NCBI GenBank assembly: GCA_018362895.1
Contig: JAHALR010000015.1
Span: 1-34,334 of the forward strand
DNA from: Clostridium sp.
GTDB taxonomy: Bacteria > Cyanobacteriota > Vampirovibrionia > Gastranaerophilales > Gastranaerophilaceae
DNA: 34,334 nt
Reading direction: 5' to 3'
Each line of letters begins with the position of its first letter. Position 1 is the stretch's first letter. A program made the position numbers and the translations under genes. Below the pieces are notes generated by a model. The model was not told the origin of the DNA, searched no databases, and was given only the letters and a program-made list of their open reading frames with translations. Positions 23,034-31,663 of this stretch are shown here, in pieces.

Positions 23034-24033
23034 ATTCTCTGGCAAGCTCCGCTATTGTGTTCAAAAGAATCATTATTTTTACATAACGGGTTTCTGTGAC
23101 CAGCCTGCCTCTGAAATGAGAAGCACCTTTTGTACCTTTGATATAGTAGGGGTAAAACTTTCTTACGAACTGAATTGCTGTTTTTTCACCTCTGAGCCTT
23201 ACTTCGTCATCAAGGTGGTCTTTAATCAATTCAATTTTTGCATCAAACGACAGCTCAGGCAGCAGTTCTCCTGTGTTAAGATAATGTTCTATTCTGTTAA
23301 TCAAATCAGGATTTCCGAGTACGCCTCTTGCGATTGCAACCCCGTCGGCGTTTGACTCTTCAAGAGCCTGTTTTGCGCTCAGCGGGTCTGTGATGTCTCC
23401 GTTCACAAAAAGCGGAACTTTTATTTCTTTTTTTACATTGCTGATGGCTTTCCAGTCAGCTTTTCCCGAATACATCTGAGAACGGGTGCGACAATGAATT
23501 GTCATTGCATCCGCTCCCGACTCTTCCATAAGTTTGGCGAATTCAAGAAAATTCTGTTCTTCCGCTGTATAACCAAGCCTGAATTTTACTGTAACAGGAA
23601 GCTCTGTCGCATCTTTGACTGCTTTGACAATGTCAGAAGCAAGCTGAGGCGTTCTCATCAAGGCGGAACCGTCACCGCCTGTGACGACTTTTTTTACGGG
23701 ACATCCCATGTTTATATCTATTATGTCAGCACCGCCTTTTTGTGCAAGTATTTGTGCTGCTTTTGCCATCATATGGGGCTTGTGACCGGAAATTTGATAT
23801 GCAAGAGGATGTTCGTTTTCTTTAAAAGCAAGAATCTTTGAGTGGTCAATGTTTTGCATCAAAGACTCTGAGCTTATCATTTCTGTTGTCAAAAGACACG
23901 TTTTTGAAAACCGCCTGACAAGCCCTCTTAACACAACATCGGTTATGCCTGCCATGGGAGCAAGTGCACAGCAGCTGTCAATTTTTACGTTTCCTATTTG
24001 TATTTTACTTTTTTGTTTGAGGTTTTGGCTCAT
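23026..24033 (-). CDS. dusB: tRNA-dihydrouridine synthase, DusB family
   Basis: 335 aa TIM-barrel flavoprotein that reduces uridines of tRNA to dihydrouridine with FMN/NADPH. Family marks: LAPMAGITD near residue 24, INMGCPVKKV with catalytic Cys111, KFRLGY near 155, the His-containing TIHCRTRSQMYSGKADW near 190, VNGDI near 225, and the ARGVLGNP motif near 256. The bacterial DusB branch is suggested by GCPVKKV and by ARG-x-x-GNP. The start overlaps the 3' end of the TPR gene by 29 nt and its end overlaps the GIY-YIG start, so the three genes form one operon. Confidence 0.93.
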   Translation of the reverse strand: MSQNLKQKSKIQIGNVKIDSCCALAPMAGITDVVLRGLVRRFSKTCLLTTEMISSESLMQNIDHSKILAFKENEHPLAYQISGHKPHMMAKAAQILAQKGGADIIDINMGCPVKKVVTGGDGSALMRTPQLASDIVKAVKDATELPVTVKFRLGYTAEEQNFLEFAKLMEESGADAMTIHCRTRSQMYSGKADWKAISNVKKEIKVPLFVNGDITDPLSAKQALEESNADGVAIARGVLGNPDLINRIEHYLNTGELLPELSFDAKIELIKDHLDDEVRLRGEKTAIQFVRKFYPYYIKGTKGASHFRGRLVTETRYVKIMILLNTIAELAREYG

Positions 24034-26182
24034 AGTTTTTTAAATCCTGTACTCTCTTTGCAGAATATCTTGTGTAGTCATTTGTTTCACCGGCTTTTTG
24101 TGCTGCGGCGAGGTATTTTTTATGATACATCAAAGCATTCGAATATTGTGCAAGGTAATCATAATCAATCGCTATTGAATAATTTGCAATTATCATTTGA
24201 GGGTTGAACTGGAGTGCTTTTTTGTAATCATTGATTGCAAGAGCATATTTTTTCTGTGCATCATAGACCATTGCTCTGTAATAGTATGCGTTTGAGTCTT
24301 TAGGGTCTCTTGTTATCACCTGATTCAAAATGGTGAGTGCCTGAGCATACTGTTTCTGGTCATAGCAGGCAATCGCTTTATCCATTTGTTCAGTGTTTTC
24401 CTGTTCAATTACATAAGTCAAAAGCTCTTTTGCATCTTTGTGAGAAGGATTCAGTGCCAGAGCTTTCTGAGCGTATGTTTTAGCCTGAGAAAAGAGTTCC
24501 GAATTTGAATAGGCAAGTGCCAGATAATAAGCTGTGTCTGCATTTTTCGGGTCTATTGCAAAGGACTTTTTGTAATATTCAGCAGCCTGTTGATTATTTC
24601 CAAGTGCTTGATAGCAGGCTCCAATTCCAACAAGAGATTCTGCTGTTTGCGGCATGATTTTGTTATATAGATTGATTGCTTCCTGATATTTTTGTTGTCT
24701 GAAAAGCTCTGAAGCATCAGCGTATATCAAAGAAGTTGTTTCAGAATCAATTGCTGCAAGCTGTTTTTTTATGAGTGTGTTTTCAGGGAACATCCCTTTT
24801 GCATCTGTGAGAATTGTTCTTGCTTTGTCGTAATTGCCCTGTTGTTTGTATGCCTGTGCCAGATTGATATATGTATCTTGATTTTTAGGGTCGAGAGTCA
24901 GTGCTCTGTTGTAATACATAATGGCATCAGGGAGTCTGTTAGCTTTGTGAAGTTCGTAAGCATATTTGTAAAGCAAATCAGGGTTTGTGGGTGTTTTTTG
25001 AACCTCCTGATAAATATAATTGAGCTTTTCGTCCTGTGTCATGTTTGTTTCCATAACTTCGAAAAGTTCGTTTTTAATCTGCCGGTTTGAAGGCTCAAGA
25101 TTTAGAGCAAGTTTGTAGTTTTGAATTGCAGCATCTTTGTTGCCCATATCTCTGTAACACTGCGCTTTGTAGAGGTAGGCTCTCATATAGTTCGGGTTGA
25201 AATCTATGATTGTGTCATAGGCTTCGATAGCTGTTTCATATTCTTTTTTGGCCTGATACATAGTTCCGATGTTGAGCCTTGTTGTTATACTGGAAGGATT
25301 AATCTGCTCTGCTTTTTCATATTCTGCAAGCGCAGCATCCATTTCTCCTTTTTTCTGAAGAATGGCGCCTAAATTTGAGTGTGCTTCAGCATCATTTGGA
25401 GATTGTGCAACTTTTTGTCTCCATATATTTTCAAGAGAAAGCAGAATGTCCTGATTTTCTCCTGATTTCGAAAGAGCGAAAGTATATTCTTGAGCCGCTT
25501 TGTCAAGAAGCCCCAGTCTTTCATATACTCTGGCAAGTTTCAAATGTGTCTGAGGATCTTTTGAGTCAATGTTTATTGCCTGTTCCAGGTATGAAGCAGA
25601 CTGATCGTTCAAATTCAGAATATAATAAATATCTCCTAAAGAAACAAGAGACTGATATCTATAATTAGGATCAGTTTGAGACTTATGAAACTCAACAGCT
25701 GCCGCTGCAAATTCACCCTGTGCCCTCAAGGACTTGCCCATTGTGAAATGACCTTTCGGTGTTACATCCGCCTGCATTGCATATAGGATATTGTTGAGAT
25801 TTTCTTCCATTGTGTTCAGATTTGTCAAATATTGAGCATCCACAGGGGCACATTCGTAATATTTCATATAAAATATTGCGGAGCGTAAATCGTTTGCGGC
25901 TTTGTTATAGTCTGCGGCTTTGTTGTTGTAATACATTGCTCTTGATATATAAGAGTTTACAAGCTGAATCCTCGAAGATTTGTCCTGAGGGTTTTCTCTG
26001 AGAGCTTTTCGAAACTCTGTAATTGCATTTGTGTATTGATTTGTTTTTAAATACTGCATCCCGTTAGAGTAGTATGCTGAACCTGACTGTGAATATGCTA
26101 TATCAAAGGTGTTTTCCTGTGCATTGGCATTCAAATTCATAATCAAGAGGAGTGCAATTACGGGCAGAATTCTTTTTTTCAT
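24005..26182 (-). CDS. Exported TPR-repeat protein
   Basis: 725 aa. Residues 1-21 are a signal peptide (MKKRILPVIALLLIMNLNAN, then AQ at the cleavage site). The rest is an almost unbroken array of tetratricopeptide repeats of 34 residues, each showing W/Y-x-x-x-G/A-x-x-Y/F-x-x-A-I-x-x-Y-x-x-A-I and ending in N-P or D-P, from about residue 30 to 715. Such proteins are scaffolds for other proteins in the periplasm or outer envelope; the partner is unknown. AAAGG lies 9 nt before ATG. TATAAT-like sequences 50-70 nt upstream could be its promoter. It leads the operon with dusB and the GIY-YIG gene. Confidence 0.88.
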   Translation of the reverse strand: MKKRILPVIALLLIMNLNANAQENTFDIAYSQSGSAYYSNGMQYLKTNQYTNAITEFRKALRENPQDKSSRIQLVNSYISRAMYYNNKAADYNKAANDLRSAIFYMKYYECAPVDAQYLTNLNTMEENLNNILYAMQADVTPKGHFTMGKSLRAQGEFAAAAVEFHKSQTDPNYRYQSLVSLGDIYYILNLNDQSASYLEQAINIDSKDPQTHLKLARVYERLGLLDKAAQEYTFALSKSGENQDILLSLENIWRQKVAQSPNDAEAHSNLGAILQKKGEMDAALAEYEKAEQINPSSITTRLNIGTMYQAKKEYETAIEAYDTIIDFNPNYMRAYLYKAQCYRDMGNKDAAIQNYKLALNLEPSNRQIKNELFEVMETNMTQDEKLNYIYQEVQKTPTNPDLLYKYAYELHKANRLPDAIMYYNRALTLDPKNQDTYINLAQAYKQQGNYDKARTILTDAKGMFPENTLIKKQLAAIDSETTSLIYADASELFRQQKYQEAINLYNKIMPQTAESLVGIGACYQALGNNQQAAEYYKKSFAIDPKNADTAYYLALAYSNSELFSQAKTYAQKALALNPSHKDAKELLTYVIEQENTEQMDKAIACYDQKQYAQALTILNQVITRDPKDSNAYYYRAMVYDAQKKYALAINDYKKALQFNPQMIIANYSIAIDYDYLAQYSNALMYHKKYLAAAQKAGETNDYTRYSAKRVQDLKNYEPKPQTKK

Positions 26183-26303
26183 TCTCAGCGCCTTTCGTTA
26201 AAAAAAATACAATGGGTGGCAAAATCAATATTATAATTATAATCCAAACTTTACAATAAGCATATAATACAATTTTTTTGACAATTTTTATTATACTCTT
26301 GTT

Positions 26304-26333
26304 TTGATATATAGGTAATTGTTTTTTTATAGT
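26304..26333 (+). promoter_or_regulatory. Promoter of the gene at 26340 (leaderless type)
   Basis: TTGATA (26304-26309), 18-nt spacer, TATAGT (26328-26333). The -10 ends exactly 6 nt before the ATG, which would put transcription start at or beside the start codon. Confidence 0.45.
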
Positions 26334-26339
26334 ACAGCC

Positions 26340-27122
26340 ATGAGCATTAATAAAGTAATACAATCTCTAAGACATGAAATAGCCGTAAAGAATCCAGCAG
26401 CCTCTGCCGCAGCAAAGGCAAATAAAGCTGTCAATCAAATTGTGAGGACAATAAGACATTTTAACGGCGAAACACAGAGGTTTGAGGATGCGAGGGTTGT
26501 TATGATTGAAGATGCTTCGGCTGTGATGTTTAAGCGGGTTAAAAATACAAAAGGAAAAATTGAAAAAATTCCTGTTTCTGTTAATCTTGCGACATCACAG
26601 GATAATTATCGTACTTTTTATTATTTTCTTGAACCCGTGACAAACAAAGAAATCGGCTATGTTGCAATCTCGGACTGGAAAAAAGTCAAGGACTCGATTC
26701 CCTATAAAATGGGTATGTTTGATGAAGGACTGATAAAAGATTATATAGAACAGGGCATAATTGGTAATAGGGTGTCGATAGACTATGTGAAAAATAATAT
26801 GGAAGAAGTTTATTCCGGCGCAGGTTCTCTGGCTGACCGTCTTGCTCTTGAGTATTGCTTGAAAAATAAACTCAAACCTCAAGTTACACTTACTGCTTCT
26901 GAAAATGCGCACAGCGCACACTTCAAAAGAGGATACAGATTCTTTCCCGAACAAAAAGCTTCTTCTTTTGATGCAAATAAAACAGTTTCCTCTCGCATAT
27001 TGAACACGAAATGCGGTGAAAAAGTTTACACAAGAAACCTTGGCAATCTTTATATGTATATGCCTAAAACTATTGTAGAAAAGTATCTTGCGGAAATTTC
27101 AAGAAACCCTGTTTTGCATTAA
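26340..27122 (+). CDS. Hypothetical protein, GNAT-like C-terminal half; paralogue of 30751-31620
   Basis: 260 aa from ATG 26340, which has no Shine-Dalgarno (leaderless is likely). Residues 70-260 match the protein at 30751-31620 throughout: GKIEKIP, FLEPVTNKEIGYVAISDW, VSIDYVKNN, YSGAGSLADRLALEYCLK, NAHSAHFKRGYRFF, LYMYMPK and a final NPVLH. The strand EIGYVAISDW, the helix ADRLALEYCL and the A-x-x-x-N-x-H-x-x-x-x-KRGYRFF ending recall an acetyl-CoA-binding GNAT fold, but the R/Q-x-x-G-x-G/A loop is not canonical. The first 45 residues are a variable helical tail. Function unknown; the GNAT link is an inference. Confidence 0.7.
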   Translation: MSINKVIQSLRHEIAVKNPAASAAAKANKAVNQIVRTIRHFNGETQRFEDARVVMIEDASAVMFKRVKNTKGKIEKIPVSVNLATSQDNYRTFYYFLEPVTNKEIGYVAISDWKKVKDSIPYKMGMFDEGLIKDYIEQGIIGNRVSIDYVKNNMEEVYSGAGSLADRLALEYCLKNKLKPQVTLTASENAHSAHFKRGYRFFPEQKASSFDANKTVSSRILNTKCGEKVYTRNLGNLYMYMPKTIVEKYLAEISRNPVLH

Positions 27123-27250
27123 TGTAAAAAAAATAAATACTGCTCTTGCACAGAAATATTTTGCATGTATGATTAAATAGTCAGAAAAGTTACCCGACAA
27201 TTTAATATACACCCGGCTGATATTTTTCAGTCTCACTTTTGTTGTTAAAT

Positions 27251-27259
27251 TGCTATAAA
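27251..27259 (+). promoter_or_regulatory. Extended -10 promoter of rpsE operon
   Basis: TGC followed by TATAAA (27254-27259) lies 43 nt before the GTG start of rpsE. The -35 region (TCTCAC) is poor, which fits an extended -10 promoter. Confidence 0.4.
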
Positions 27260-27302
27260 TAGTTTACAAATGTATTTAATTACACTAAGGAAAGGTAATA
27301 CA

Positions 27303-27953
27303 GTGGAAGAAAAAGAAATTCAAGAAGTTGAAACAGTTGAAGTTACAGAAACTGTTGAAGCACCGGAAGCAGCAGAAACTCCTGCTGAAGAAAAACCTGC
27401 AAAAGGCAGAGGCAAAGGCAGAGATGCTAAAGGAAAAAGCAAAAGAAAAATTGAAACAGTAGAAAATGCTCCTCAATCCGAATGGAAAGAAAGAGTTGTT
27501 CAAATAAGACGTGTAACAAAAGTTGTTAAGGGCGGTAAAAAACTCAGCTTCAGAGCTATCGTTATTGTAGGCAACGGCAAAGGTCAAGTAGGTGTTGGCT
27601 GTGCGAAAGCTTCAGAAGTTATCATCGCTATTCAAAAAGCTATTGCTGAAGGCAGAAAAAATCTCGTTTCAGTACCTATCTTCAAAACAACTATTCCTCA
27701 CCCGATTGTCGGACGTTCAGGCGCAGGTTCTGTTATGTTGAGACCTGCTTCACAAGGTACCGGTGTTATCGCAGGCGGTGCTGTACGTGCAGTGCTTGAG
27801 CTTGCCGGAATTGAAAATATTTTGAGCAAATCATTGGGTTCAAAATCACCTTTGAACGCAGCAAATGCTACTTTGGAAGCTTTGAAAGAACTCAGAACTT
27901 TCGGCGATGTTGCTAAAAAACGCGGTTTGAGCCTTAAAGAAATGTTAAATTAG
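27303..27953 (+). CDS. rpsE: 30S ribosomal protein uS5 with N-terminal extension
   Basis: 216 aa from GTG 27303, which has AAGGAAAGG 7 nt upstream; an ATG 11 codons earlier has none. The S5 core spans residues 60-216: KERVVQIRRVTKVVKGGKK, RAIVIVGNGKGQVGVGCAKA, VPIFKTTIPHPIVG and SLGSKSPLNAANATLEAL. S5 takes part in decoding fidelity. The first 55 residues are an acidic Glu/Val/Thr stretch then a Gly/Lys/Arg-rich stretch, absent from standard S5 (about 165 aa). First gene of rpsE-rpmD-rplO-secY; rplR and rplF do not precede it here. Confidence 0.95.
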   Translation: MEEKEIQEVETVEVTETVEAPEAAETPAEEKPAKGRGKGRDAKGKSKRKIETVENAPQSEWKERVVQIRRVTKVVKGGKKLSFRAIVIVGNGKGQVGVGCAKASEVIIAIQKAIAEGRKNLVSVPIFKTTIPHPIVGRSGAGSVMLRPASQGTGVIAGGAVRAVLELAGIENILSKSLGSKSPLNAANATLEALKELRTFGDVAKKRGLSLKEMLN

Positions 27954-27982
27954 TTACACAATCAATAAAGGAAATAATAACA

Positions 27983-28177
27983 ATGGCTAAGGATAAATTA
28001 GAAAAAGTTTCGATTAAACTCAAAAGAAGCTTAATCGGTTCTACAAAAGACCAAATCAAAGTTGTAAAAGCTCTTGGTTTGAAAAAAACAAACGATGTAG
28101 TGGAACACTATAACTCAGCTACTATCATGGGTATGGTTAACAAAGTTCCCCACTTAGTGGAAGTTGTAAACCAATAG
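27983..28177 (+). CDS. rpmD: 50S ribosomal protein uL30
   Basis: 64 aa, the usual bacterial length. The L30 pattern is clear: VSIKLKRSLIGSTKDQIKVV, ALGLKKTNDVVEHYNS and GMVNKVPHLVEVV. L30 sits on the large subunit near the 5S rRNA region. It lies 29 nt after rpsE with AAGGAAATAA before ATG, and between rpsE and rplO in the order usual for the spc operon. Confidence 0.95.
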   Translation: MAKDKLEKVSIKLKRSLIGSTKDQIKVVKALGLKKTNDVVEHYNSATIMGMVNKVPHLVEVVNQ

Positions 28178-28219
28178 ACGACACTAGATTAGATAATAAA
28201 TTTAGAAAAGGAAATAAAA

Positions 28220-28672
28220 ATGGCAGATAAAATTACATTGGAAGATTTGAGACCTGCTGAAGGTTCTACTCACAAATCAAAAAGAGTCGGCAGAGGCAGA
28301 GCATCAGGACACGGAAAAACTTCTTGCCGCGGTCACAACGGTGAAGGCCAGCGTTCAGGCAACAGCTCAAAAAGAGGCTTCGAAGGCGGACAAATGCCTT
28401 CTTACAGACAGATGCCGAAATTGAAAGGTTTCACAAACTTTGCGGCATTGAATTATGCTGAAATCAATGTTAAAGACATCGAAAAACTCGATGCAAAAGA
28501 AATTGATCTGGCTTATTTAATCGAAAACGGAAAAGCTCATCCGTCTTCAGAAGCTTTGAGAGTTCTCGGAAATGGCGAAATCTCAAAAGCAGTTACTATC
28601 AAAGCAAGACATTTTACCGCTTCTGCTAAAGAAAAAATCGAAAAAGCAGGCGGAAAAGCTGAATTAGTATAA
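28220..28672 (+). CDS. rplO: 50S ribosomal protein uL15
   Basis: 150 aa. N-terminal LEDLRPAEGSTHKSKRVGRG, the Gly/Arg/Lys-rich RGRASGHGKTSCRGHNGEGQ and GFEGGQMPSYRQMPKLKGF are the L15 hallmark; the globular half follows (LDAKEIDLAYL, LRVLGNGEISKAVTIKA). AAAAGGAAATAA precedes ATG. L15 is a late-assembly protein of the large subunit. A 15-bp stem-loop lies 10 nt after the stop, before secY. Confidence 0.96.
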   Translation: MADKITLEDLRPAEGSTHKSKRVGRGRASGHGKTSCRGHNGEGQRSGNSSKRGFEGGQMPSYRQMPKLKGFTNFAALNYAEINVKDIEKLDAKEIDLAYLIENGKAHPSSEALRVLGNGEISKAVTIKARHFTASAKEKIEKAGGKAELV

Positions 28673-28682
28673 AATGTGTGAA

Positions 28683-28718
28683 AACTGCAAGCTGCTTAAT
28701 TTCAAGCGGCTTGCAGTT
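28683..28718. repeat. Perfect stem-loop between rplO and secY
   Basis: A 15-bp stem with one G-U pair (arm AACTGCAAGCTGCTT, 28683-28697; opposite arm 28704-28718) and a 6-nt loop. No T-run follows, so it is not a usual terminator; it could be an mRNA-processing or stability site, or a partial attenuator between ribosomal genes and secY. Confidence 0.6.
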
Positions 28719-28757
28719 CTAATACATTATGCATAAAATGGAGAGGATAAAACTCAA

Positions 28758-30101
28758 ATGCAAAATGCAAGAATGAAACCGCCGTCAATGGACGATGTGG
28801 TATCAATGTTTCAGGCTTCGGGGTTGAAAGCCAAACTTATTTTTACTTTCGCAATGATTGCGATTTTTAGATTAGGCGTAGCTCTTCCGCTTTTCGGAAT
28901 TAACAACGATGTTTTTTCAAGAATAGCACAAGGTAACAACATTATCGGTTTTATCGATTTGTTTTCAGGCGGTGCGCTTGCTAATGTATCTATACTCGCT
29001 TTGGGTATCGGACCTTACATCACGGCTTCAATTATCATGCAGCTTTTGACTGTAATCGTTCCCCATCTTGAACAGCTTCAAAAAGAAGAAGGTGAAGCAG
29101 GAAGAAGAAAAATTTCGCAGTATACAAGATATTTCACTGTGTTTATCTCCTTCTTTCAAGCAAGCATCTTTCTTTTGTATCTTTTACATCAGGCACCGGC
29201 TGCAATTCTTCCCGGTGTAAACCACATAATGTTTTTTATTGGCTCTGCTGTTATTCTGACAGCGGGTTCTGTGTTTGTGATGTGGCTTGCTGAATTGATG
29301 ACAGAAAAAGGAATCGGAAACGGTGGTTCGTTGTTGATTTTTGTCGGTATCATTTCACGAATACCTTATTACTGTGAAAAAACAGGACAACTTGTTGCGA
29401 ATGATTCCTCATTGCAGCTGGGATTGATTATGCTTCTCGCTATATTCTTTGCCACTATGGTTTTGATTGTTATCATGCAAGAAGCCGTAAGAAAAGTTCT
29501 TATTGTGAATCCTAAACGCCAGGTGGGTAACAAAATCTATGGCGGAGTGAATACTTATATTCCATTTAAGATGAATCCCGGCGGTGTTATGCCTATTATC
29601 TTCGCTATCGCAATTCTTTTGTTCCCGACTACGATAATCAGCTTAATCGGACAAACAAATCTCCCCGCGGGCGCTTTGAAAGATGCCATTACCTGGCTGT
29701 CAACAACTTTGAGCCCTTCAGGCTGGGTACACTATGTGCTTTACTTCCTGCTGATTGTTTTCTTAACTTTCTTTTATGCTTCTATTATGCCTAATATGCA
29801 ACCAAAAGAAATTGCTAACAATCTTAAAAAATACGGTTCATCTATCCCCGGCATAAAACCGGGAAAACCCACAGCGGAGGCTCTGGACAAAATTCTTTCA
29901 AGAATTACACTTCTGGGTGCTTTGAGTCTTGGTATTATTGCCTTGATTCCTTCAGGTGCTTCATATATCACAAACATCACTACCCTTCAGGGTATCGGTG
30001 CTACATCTTTAATCATCATGGTCGGTGTTGCTCTTGACTTTATCAACCAGATTAAAACTCAATTGCTCGCCAGAAACTATGAAAGCTTCCTGAAAGAATA
30101 A
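28758..30101 (+). CDS. secY: Protein translocase subunit SecY
   Basis: 447 aa, the main channel subunit of the Sec translocon. About ten membrane segments are visible, beginning with KLIFTFAMIAIFRLGVALPL near residue 26. Family motifs include LFSGGALANVSILALGIGPYITASII near 68 (plug region and TM2), EGEAGRRKISQYTRYFT near 112, ELMTEKGIGNGGSLLIF near 178 and NPGGVMPIIFA near 273. The ATG follows GAGAGG with 11 bases between. It closes the first ribosomal block, with adk, map and infA not following directly; a strong terminator does. Confidence 0.97.
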   Translation: MQNARMKPPSMDDVVSMFQASGLKAKLIFTFAMIAIFRLGVALPLFGINNDVFSRIAQGNNIIGFIDLFSGGALANVSILALGIGPYITASIIMQLLTVIVPHLEQLQKEEGEAGRRKISQYTRYFTVFISFFQASIFLLYLLHQAPAAILPGVNHIMFFIGSAVILTAGSVFVMWLAELMTEKGIGNGGSLLIFVGIISRIPYYCEKTGQLVANDSSLQLGLIMLLAIFFATMVLIVIMQEAVRKVLIVNPKRQVGNKIYGGVNTYIPFKMNPGGVMPIIFAIAILLFPTTIISLIGQTNLPAGALKDAITWLSTTLSPSGWVHYVLYFLLIVFLTFFYASIMPNMQPKEIANNLKKYGSSIPGIKPGKPTAEALDKILSRITLLGALSLGIIALIPSGASYITNITTLQGIGATSLIIMVGVALDFINQIKTQLLARNYESFLKE

Positions 30102-30110
30102 AAAAAACTA

Positions 30111-30140
30111 AAATCCTCCCTTAAGAGGGAGGATTTTTTT
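30111..30140 (+). terminator. Intrinsic terminator after secY
   Basis: AAATCCTCCC (30111-30120) pairs with GGGAGGATTT (30127-30136) across TTAAGA, followed by more T. A strong GC-rich stem that ends the rpsE-secY operon. Confidence 0.9.
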
Positions 30141-30147
30141 GTTTGCA

Positions 30148-30156
30148 TGATATAAT
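30148..30156 (+). promoter_or_regulatory. Extended -10 promoter of gene at 30163 (leaderless type)
   Basis: TGA followed by consensus TATAAT (30151-30156), ending 6 nt before ATG 30163. The same TGATATAAT-6-ATG layout occurs before the J-domain gene. No -35 box is seen; the terminator of secY occupies its place. Confidence 0.55.
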
Positions 30157-30162
30157 ATTCCA

Positions 30163-30750
30163 ATGAAATTTAATTTAATTGAAAAGACTGTTTTTTCTGT
30201 TATTGGTGTTATTTATCTCTTTTGTTGGGTTCGTGATTATACAATCTCAAATGATTTGTTTGTCACGGGCATCTATGGCTTTATTATAGGGCTGCCTCTG
30301 GTTTTTCTTGTGGGACTTTATCTTTTGATAAAAAATGTTGTCTGCTGCCACCGAACTAACGCTAAACCAGTACACAACGAATTGGCAAATGTCTTTTCTT
30401 CTGATTCTTTACAAAAAAATGGAAATTCTTTAATAAAAAAATTTTCAAAATGCGGGTATTTGACCTTCGGATTTGTATTTGGTGGGATAATTCTTTTTGC
30501 TTTTATTCAAAAACTTTTTCTTTTAGGCATTTTGTTTGTTCCGCTTTTGCTCGTGGTTTGGCTGGCTGCATTTGTTTGTGCGGTCTTTCCTATCGGAATG
30601 TGGATTCATTCTTTATTATCAGCTCCGTTAAATTGTCAATCAAATGAAAATATTCGTTTCAGCAATGATGAAGCCTGGGGTATAATAGCCTATTTTGTCG
30701 GGCTGATTACGTTTGTATTAGTTTTGTACAATTTTTTCTTTAATAAGTAA
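30163..30750 (+). CDS. Hypothetical multi-pass membrane protein
   Basis: 195 aa, very hydrophobic, with about five membrane segments (near residues 8-25, 33-57, 98-118, 120-150 and 170-192). The hydrophilic stretch 60-95 holds Cys-Cys-His (VVCCHRTN) and Ser/Asn/Lys residues. No family is recognised. There is no ribosome binding site; the promoter layout suggests a leaderless mRNA. It lies directly after the secY terminator, and its stop codon abuts, back to back, that of the convergent gene at 30751. Confidence 0.7.
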   Translation: MKFNLIEKTVFSVIGVIYLFCWVRDYTISNDLFVTGIYGFIIGLPLVFLVGLYLLIKNVVCCHRTNAKPVHNELANVFSSDSLQKNGNSLIKKFSKCGYLTFGFVFGGIILFAFIQKLFLLGILFVPLLLVVWLAAFVCAVFPIGMWIHSLLSAPLNCQSNENIRFSNDEAWGIIAYFVGLITFVLVLYNFFFNK

Positions 30751-31620
30751 TTAATGCAACACAGGGTGTTCTTTAATCATTCTGAGATACCTTTCGACAA
30801 CATCCTGAGGCATATACATATAAATTTCGCAAAGGTCTGATGTGTCGACTTTTTGACCTTTTGGTGTTTCTTTAATTCTTTCTTCTACTATTTTGTTCGG
30901 GTCATCTGTTCCATATACCTTTTTGAATTCATAATAGTCAATATCTTTGTCGCTTTTGGCGATTTGGAAAAATCTTCGCCCTCTTTTGTAGTGTGCCGCA
31001 TGGGAGTTTAAGTCGGCAGCGGATATGATGTTTGGCGTTATTCCCTCTTTCAGGCAATATTCGATTGCAATTTGATCGCCGAGATTCCCTATTCCCGAGT
31101 AAAGCTGTTCATTGTTATTTTGCAAATAATTGATTGAAATTCTGTCCCCTGTTATACCCAATTCGGGAAAATCATCAATCAGCCTGCTGTTTTCAATAAG
31201 AAAGTCATAAATGGGGTCACCTTTTGCCAGTCTCCAGTCATCAATGCTCACGAATCCGATTTCTTCTTTTGTTTCCGGTTCAAGAAAATGATATGTGACT
31301 GTCCATTTGTCTTTTGATTTTGCAATGTTTGCTTCAAACGGTATTTTTTCAATTTTGCCTGTTTCTTTATTTAAAACTTTTCTGTACAAAATGCCTTTGT
31401 CTTGAGAGTTCTGCACAACTTTCAGCGCCTGTTTTGTGTTTGAATGAGGACAAATATGACTTATTATAAATTCTTTTATTTCAGTAGTCTTTTCAAATAC
31501 ATCTTTTGTTAGCGTATTTTTGCTGTCGTAAATCGGGTTAGCAACTTTCAGCGGTTTTGTTATTGTCTTTTTTAGTGGGGTATGTTGTATTAAACTGTTA
31601 AAATCGTCAATTGAAAACAT
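30751..31620 (-). CDS. Hypothetical protein, GNAT-like; paralogue of 26340-27122
   Basis: 289 aa. Residues about 95-289 align along their whole length with the protein at 26340: GKIEKIPFEANIAKSKDK, FLEPETKEEIGFVSIDDW, ISINYLQNNNEQLYSGIG, NSHAAHYKRGRRFF, IYMYMPQDVVERYL and the final HPVLH. The N-terminal 90 residues have no match and are polar and helical. As in its paralogue, a strand-helix-(KRG-x-RFF) order recalls GNAT acetyltransferases without the canonical loop. It has a TATAAA just before ATG and a second -10-like TATATT upstream. It is convergent with the membrane protein gene. Confidence 0.7.
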   Translation of the reverse strand: MFSIDDFNSLIQHTPLKKTITKPLKVANPIYDSKNTLTKDVFEKTTEIKEFIISHICPHSNTKQALKVVQNSQDKGILYRKVLNKETGKIEKIPFEANIAKSKDKWTVTYHFLEPETKEEIGFVSIDDWRLAKGDPIYDFLIENSRLIDDFPELGITGDRISINYLQNNNEQLYSGIGNLGDQIAIEYCLKEGITPNIISAADLNSHAAHYKRGRRFFQIAKSDKDIDYYEFKKVYGTDDPNKIVEERIKETPKGQKVDTSDLCEIYMYMPQDVVERYLRMIKEHPVLH

Positions 31621-31663
31621 ATTTTATACAAAACGAAAAATATAAAAATTTGCTATGAATTTT

